Source: Ewingella sp049889095 (GTDB taxonomy: Bacteria; Pseudomonadota; Gammaproteobacteria; Enterobacterales; Enterobacteriaceae). Taken from it: 64,000 nucleotides of DNA. Numbering within the stretch: position 1 is the stretch's first letter; the number at the start of each line of letters is the position of its first letter. The notes under the pieces were generated by a model. That model did no database searches and was not told where the DNA came from. It saw nothing but the letters and a program-made list of their open reading frames with translations. Shown here piece by piece: positions 61,750 through 64,000 of this stretch. A program made the position numbers and the translations under genes. The DNA is taken from assembly GCA_049889095.1 (NCBI GenBank), contig JBLJFK010000001.1. The stretch is one strand, 5' to 3'.

Positions 61750-62538
61750 TTAAGAATAGGCGTCCAGAGCGCGTCTACACAGCTCCGAGCGCACACAGTC
61801 CTCTTTACCAAATTCTATGATGCCAACCATCTCGTCTTCTTCAAAGCGGGACATTGCATCGCTGAGACCCGATATAACCCCTCGCGGTAAATCGCATTGG
61901 GTAATATCACCATTAACTATAACCGTCACGTTCTCACCCAGACGGGTCAGGAACATTTTCATTTGGCTGGCCGTGACATTCTGGGCTTCATCCAGAATAA
62001 CCACCGCATTTTCAAAAGTACGCCCACGCATATACGCGAAAGGAGCAATTTCGACTTTGCCTATTTCCGGTCGCAAACAATATTGCATAAATGACGACCC
62101 CAGACGACGGACTAAAATGTCGTATACCGGACGGAAATAAGGAGCGAATTTCTCGGATATATCACCAGGTAAGAAACCGAGATCTTCATCTGCCTGCAAT
62201 ACAGGACGGGTGACAATGATTCTGTCTATCTCTTTGTGGATTAATGCCTCAGCAGCTTTCGCTGCGCTGATAAATGTTTTGCCGCAGCCTGCTTCGCCGG
62301 TAGCAAAAATTAACTGCTTATTCTCTATGGCTGATAAGTAATGACCCTGAGCTTCATTTCGCGCCTGGATTGTTGACGAGTCGCGAGTATCGCGCGCCAT
62401 ACCAATCGATTCCACACCGCCCATTTGTATTAAAGAGGTCACTGTTTCTTCCTCACGTTGGCGGTGACTGCGTGAATCGCGACGAATAACACGTTTCGCT
62501 TCACGACGAGCTTTGATCACTTCTTTCTGTCTTCCCAT
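61750..62538 (-). CDS. phoH: PhoH-family ATPase
   Basis: A 262-aa P-loop ATPase, matching E. coli PhoH from its MGRQKxVIKARREAKR segment on. Walker A GEAGCGKT (81-88), Walker B VVILDEAQN. The family is linked to RNA handling; in E. coli phoH is induced by phosphate starvation. The ATG 62538 follows AAGGTG. A good PhoB box lies on the right strand but 586 bp upstream, implying a long leader. Confidence 0.93.
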   Translation of the reverse strand: MGRQKEVIKARREAKRVIRRDSRSHRQREEETVTSLIQMGGVESIGMARDTRDSSTIQARNEAQGHYLSAIENKQLIFATGEAGCGKTFISAAKAAEALIHKEIDRIIVTRPVLQADEDLGFLPGDISEKFAPYFRPVYDILVRRLGSSFMQYCLRPEIGKVEIAPFAYMRGRTFENAVVILDEAQNVTASQMKMFLTRLGENVTVIVNGDITQCDLPRGVISGLSDAMSRFEEDEMVGIIEFGKEDCVRSELCRRALDAYS

Positions 62539-63286
62539 AGTGGCACCTTACAGTTTGATTCACTTAACGCTAAGGCAGTTGCCCGCTCGGTTATGTTTCA
62601 CTAACAAATGAGGTTTTGGTCTCCTTTTAGACCAAGTAAAGCCAATGAATAACGTGAAGAGGAAAATAAACGTAATCGATTAATAAACGATCTGTTGCTT
62701 ATTCTCTTTAGATCTATTTTCTGTTCACGAAGAGGCATTGCCATTAACGACCAACCGTTGACCCACGCAGCATTCAATCCAGTGTGCATACCAGAAAAAT
62801 AATCAGTCAGTTTCAATATCAGGGTGGGTTCAGTTAAACAACGTAGGTGCTGGTGTGTGAGTGGAAAAATTCGGAATAGTCGTGAAGTAGAAGAAAACGT
62901 ACGGGTAAATATCAGAGAGTCGACGTTTTGGCCCTCGTTGGCGTTTGTGCGACAACAACGAGTGGTGTGGTTAAAAAGTGTATTTTTATATCCGCGCCCA
63001 AAACTGGACATTCCCATTCGCGATCCCCGCTGTGATATTTACGGCCATTTACCGTACACCGAGTAAACTTTTAGTTTTGTTCGGTGCTAAACATTACGCA
63101 CCCACTAAAAGTACCGCCTGATAATGTCAGTATAGTGACAGCTGACACCTTTGCTATAAAAATTCGTTACCAACTTCTTAATGAAATGTAAAAAGGTTTG
63201 AGCAGAAGGTCAACAAGATCTTTAAAGATCTTTTTCAGATCCTTAGGCGTGTGCCTTTATGGCTGCATGTTTATTACTGTTGGCTA
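62539..63286. other. long intergenic region upstream of phoH
   Basis: About 750 bp without a convincing gene. Hairpin TTGGTCT/AGACCAA (62616-62635), a PhoB box (63124-63141), and a palindrome AAGATCTTTAAAGATCTT near 63216-63233. Open frames on either strand (62601-63017 minus, 62824-63066 plus) have no coding character and no SD. Confidence 0.5.
63124..63141 (-). promoter_or_regulatory. PhoB box
   Basis: On the minus strand CTGTCAC-TATA-CTGACAT matches the PhoB 7-4-7 consensus with small deviations. A -10-like TACTTT lies about 11 bp downstream (63107-63112). Orientation is towards phoH. Confidence 0.6.
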
Positions 63287-63292
63287 TTTTAA

Positions 63293-63322
63293 CGACGCCG
63301 GCGACTTGAATAGCCGGCGTCG
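63293..63322 (-). terminator. terminator of efeB
   Basis: CGACGCCGGC (63293-63302) pairs perfectly with GCCGGCGTCG (63313-63322); the minus strand continues TTAAAATAG. Confidence 0.8.
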
Positions 63323-63327
63323 CTCAG

Positions 63328-64000
63328 TCAGGCCTCAATCAATGCCTGTCCCAGATAGTGACTGTCATCTTTCACGCCAGGCAGCGTGAAGAAGAAACCG
63401 CCGCCAACCGGGCGGATATACTCTTCCAACGGCTCACCGTTTAGCCGTTTTTGTACGGTCAGGAATCCTTTTTCCAGATCGTGCTGGAAGCACACAAACA
63501 GCAGGCCCATTTCAAGCTGCCCTGAGTTCGTCACGCCGAGTGAATAACTGTAGCCACGGCGCAGCATCAGGTTATCGTCGGTGGCTTTTGTTCGTGGGTT
63601 GGCCAGACGAATATGCGCGTCGAGCGGGATCACCTTACCGTCAGGATCCTTAGAATAATCCGGCACGTCATGTTCTTTTTCCATACCCAGCGGTGCGCCG
63701 GTATGTTTGTGGCGGCCAAAAATAGTCTGCTGTTCCTGTAACGGCGTGCGGTCCCAGAATTCGACATGGAATGGAATAATACGCGTCGCCTGATAGCTAC
63801 CACCCACCGTCCAGGCCGGTTCGCCCTGCTCTGGCGTCACCCAAATAACGTTGTCCATCAGCGGCGCATCTTTAGCATCCGGGTTGGCGGTGCCGTCTTT
63901 AAAACCTAGCAAGTTGATTGGCGTCTCCTTGCCCTCACTGCGCGCAGCATGGGATGAGATAAAGCCATCGCGCCGCCAGCGCACGCTGAGCAAATCAGGT
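63328..64000 (-). CDS. efeB: Dyp-type peroxidase / deferrochelatase EfeB, C-terminal part
   Basis: The 3' portion of a heme peroxidase; the gene continues beyond the window. The Dyp signature GFKDGTANP with its catalytic Asp is present, followed by HIRLANPR (His as proximal heme ligand) and the conserved C-terminal LLFVCFQHDLEKGFLTVQKRL and GGGFFFTLPG. EfeB is the periplasmic, Tat-exported partner of the EfeUO iron uptake system; efeO and efeU would lie to the right. Signal peptide not in view. Confidence 0.92.
   Translation of the reverse strand, partial: PDLLSVRWRRDGFISSHAARSEGKETPINLLGFKDGTANPDAKDAPLMDNVIWVTPEQGEPAWTVGGSYQATRIIPFHVEFWDRTPLQEQQTIFGRHKHTGAPLGMEKEHDVPDYSKDPDGKVIPLDAHIRLANPRTKATDDNLMLRRGYSYSLGVTNSGQLEMGLLFVCFQHDLEKGFLTVQKRLNGEPLEEYIRPVGGGFFFTLPGVKDDSHYLGQALIEA

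Noticed and set aside
62601..63017. 138-aa frame upstream of phoH on the minus strand
   Set aside because: No SD, atypical amino-acid make-up and no recognisable motif; kept as part of the long phoH leader.

Overview
The window reads as a chromosomal segment of an enterobacterium (Enterobacterales). The gene order narGHJI - zntB/clc - narK - narXL - ychO, the presence of chaA, chaC, phoH and efeB, and an OmpC/OmpF-type porin all point that way. A membrane-bound gluconate dehydrogenase and many Opp/Dpp-like importers fit the Yersiniaceae (Rahnella, Ewingella, Rouxiella or Serratia type). The genus is inferred, not proven.

Layout. 1-1503: start of a divergent GntR-type regulator and uxuA. 1539-19974: a catabolic island with two complete peptide ABC importers (2907-8032 forward, 12513-17967 reverse), an M19 dipeptidase, an S12 D-aminopeptidase-like hydrolase, an M55 D-aminopeptidase, a P1/S58 aminopeptidase, an enolase-type dipeptide epimerase (DgcA/YcjG-like), a DgcN-like DUF1611 protein and a LysR regulator. 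Together they look like a route for importing and dismantling peptides or amides containing D-amino acids, such as muropeptides. 20255-23762: porin and an ABC exporter. 24527-31582: small membrane protein and narGHJI. 31968-37097: CorA/ZntB-like transporter, ClcB-like channel, and a LysR / carboxymuconolactone decarboxylase-like / tautomerase / DUF4865 cassette. 37172-41407: narK and narXL, with FNR and NarL sites. 42156-43658: ychO. 44055-47817: three-subunit gluconate-type dehydrogenase. 48041-50246: ugpB and a glycerophosphodiesterase without permease genes. 50299-51665: DUF998 and PEBP proteins. 51826-53219: an AT-rich orphan type VI secretion module (hcp broken by one amber codon, a Tlde1-type effector, a lipoprotein immunity candidate). 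53731-58827: a third peptide importer. 59066-64000: chaC, chaA, phoH and the 3' part of efeB.

The most unusual signal is a family of about 250-350 bp intergenic repeats. There are five recognisable copies (two head-to-head inverted pairs at 23866-24513 and 41510-42128, one single copy at 53400-53700) plus fragments. Each copy carries a tandem TTGAAN hexamer tract, a short hairpin, a second hairpin whose sequence differs between copies while its pairing is kept, and a conserved core. I do not recognise this family.
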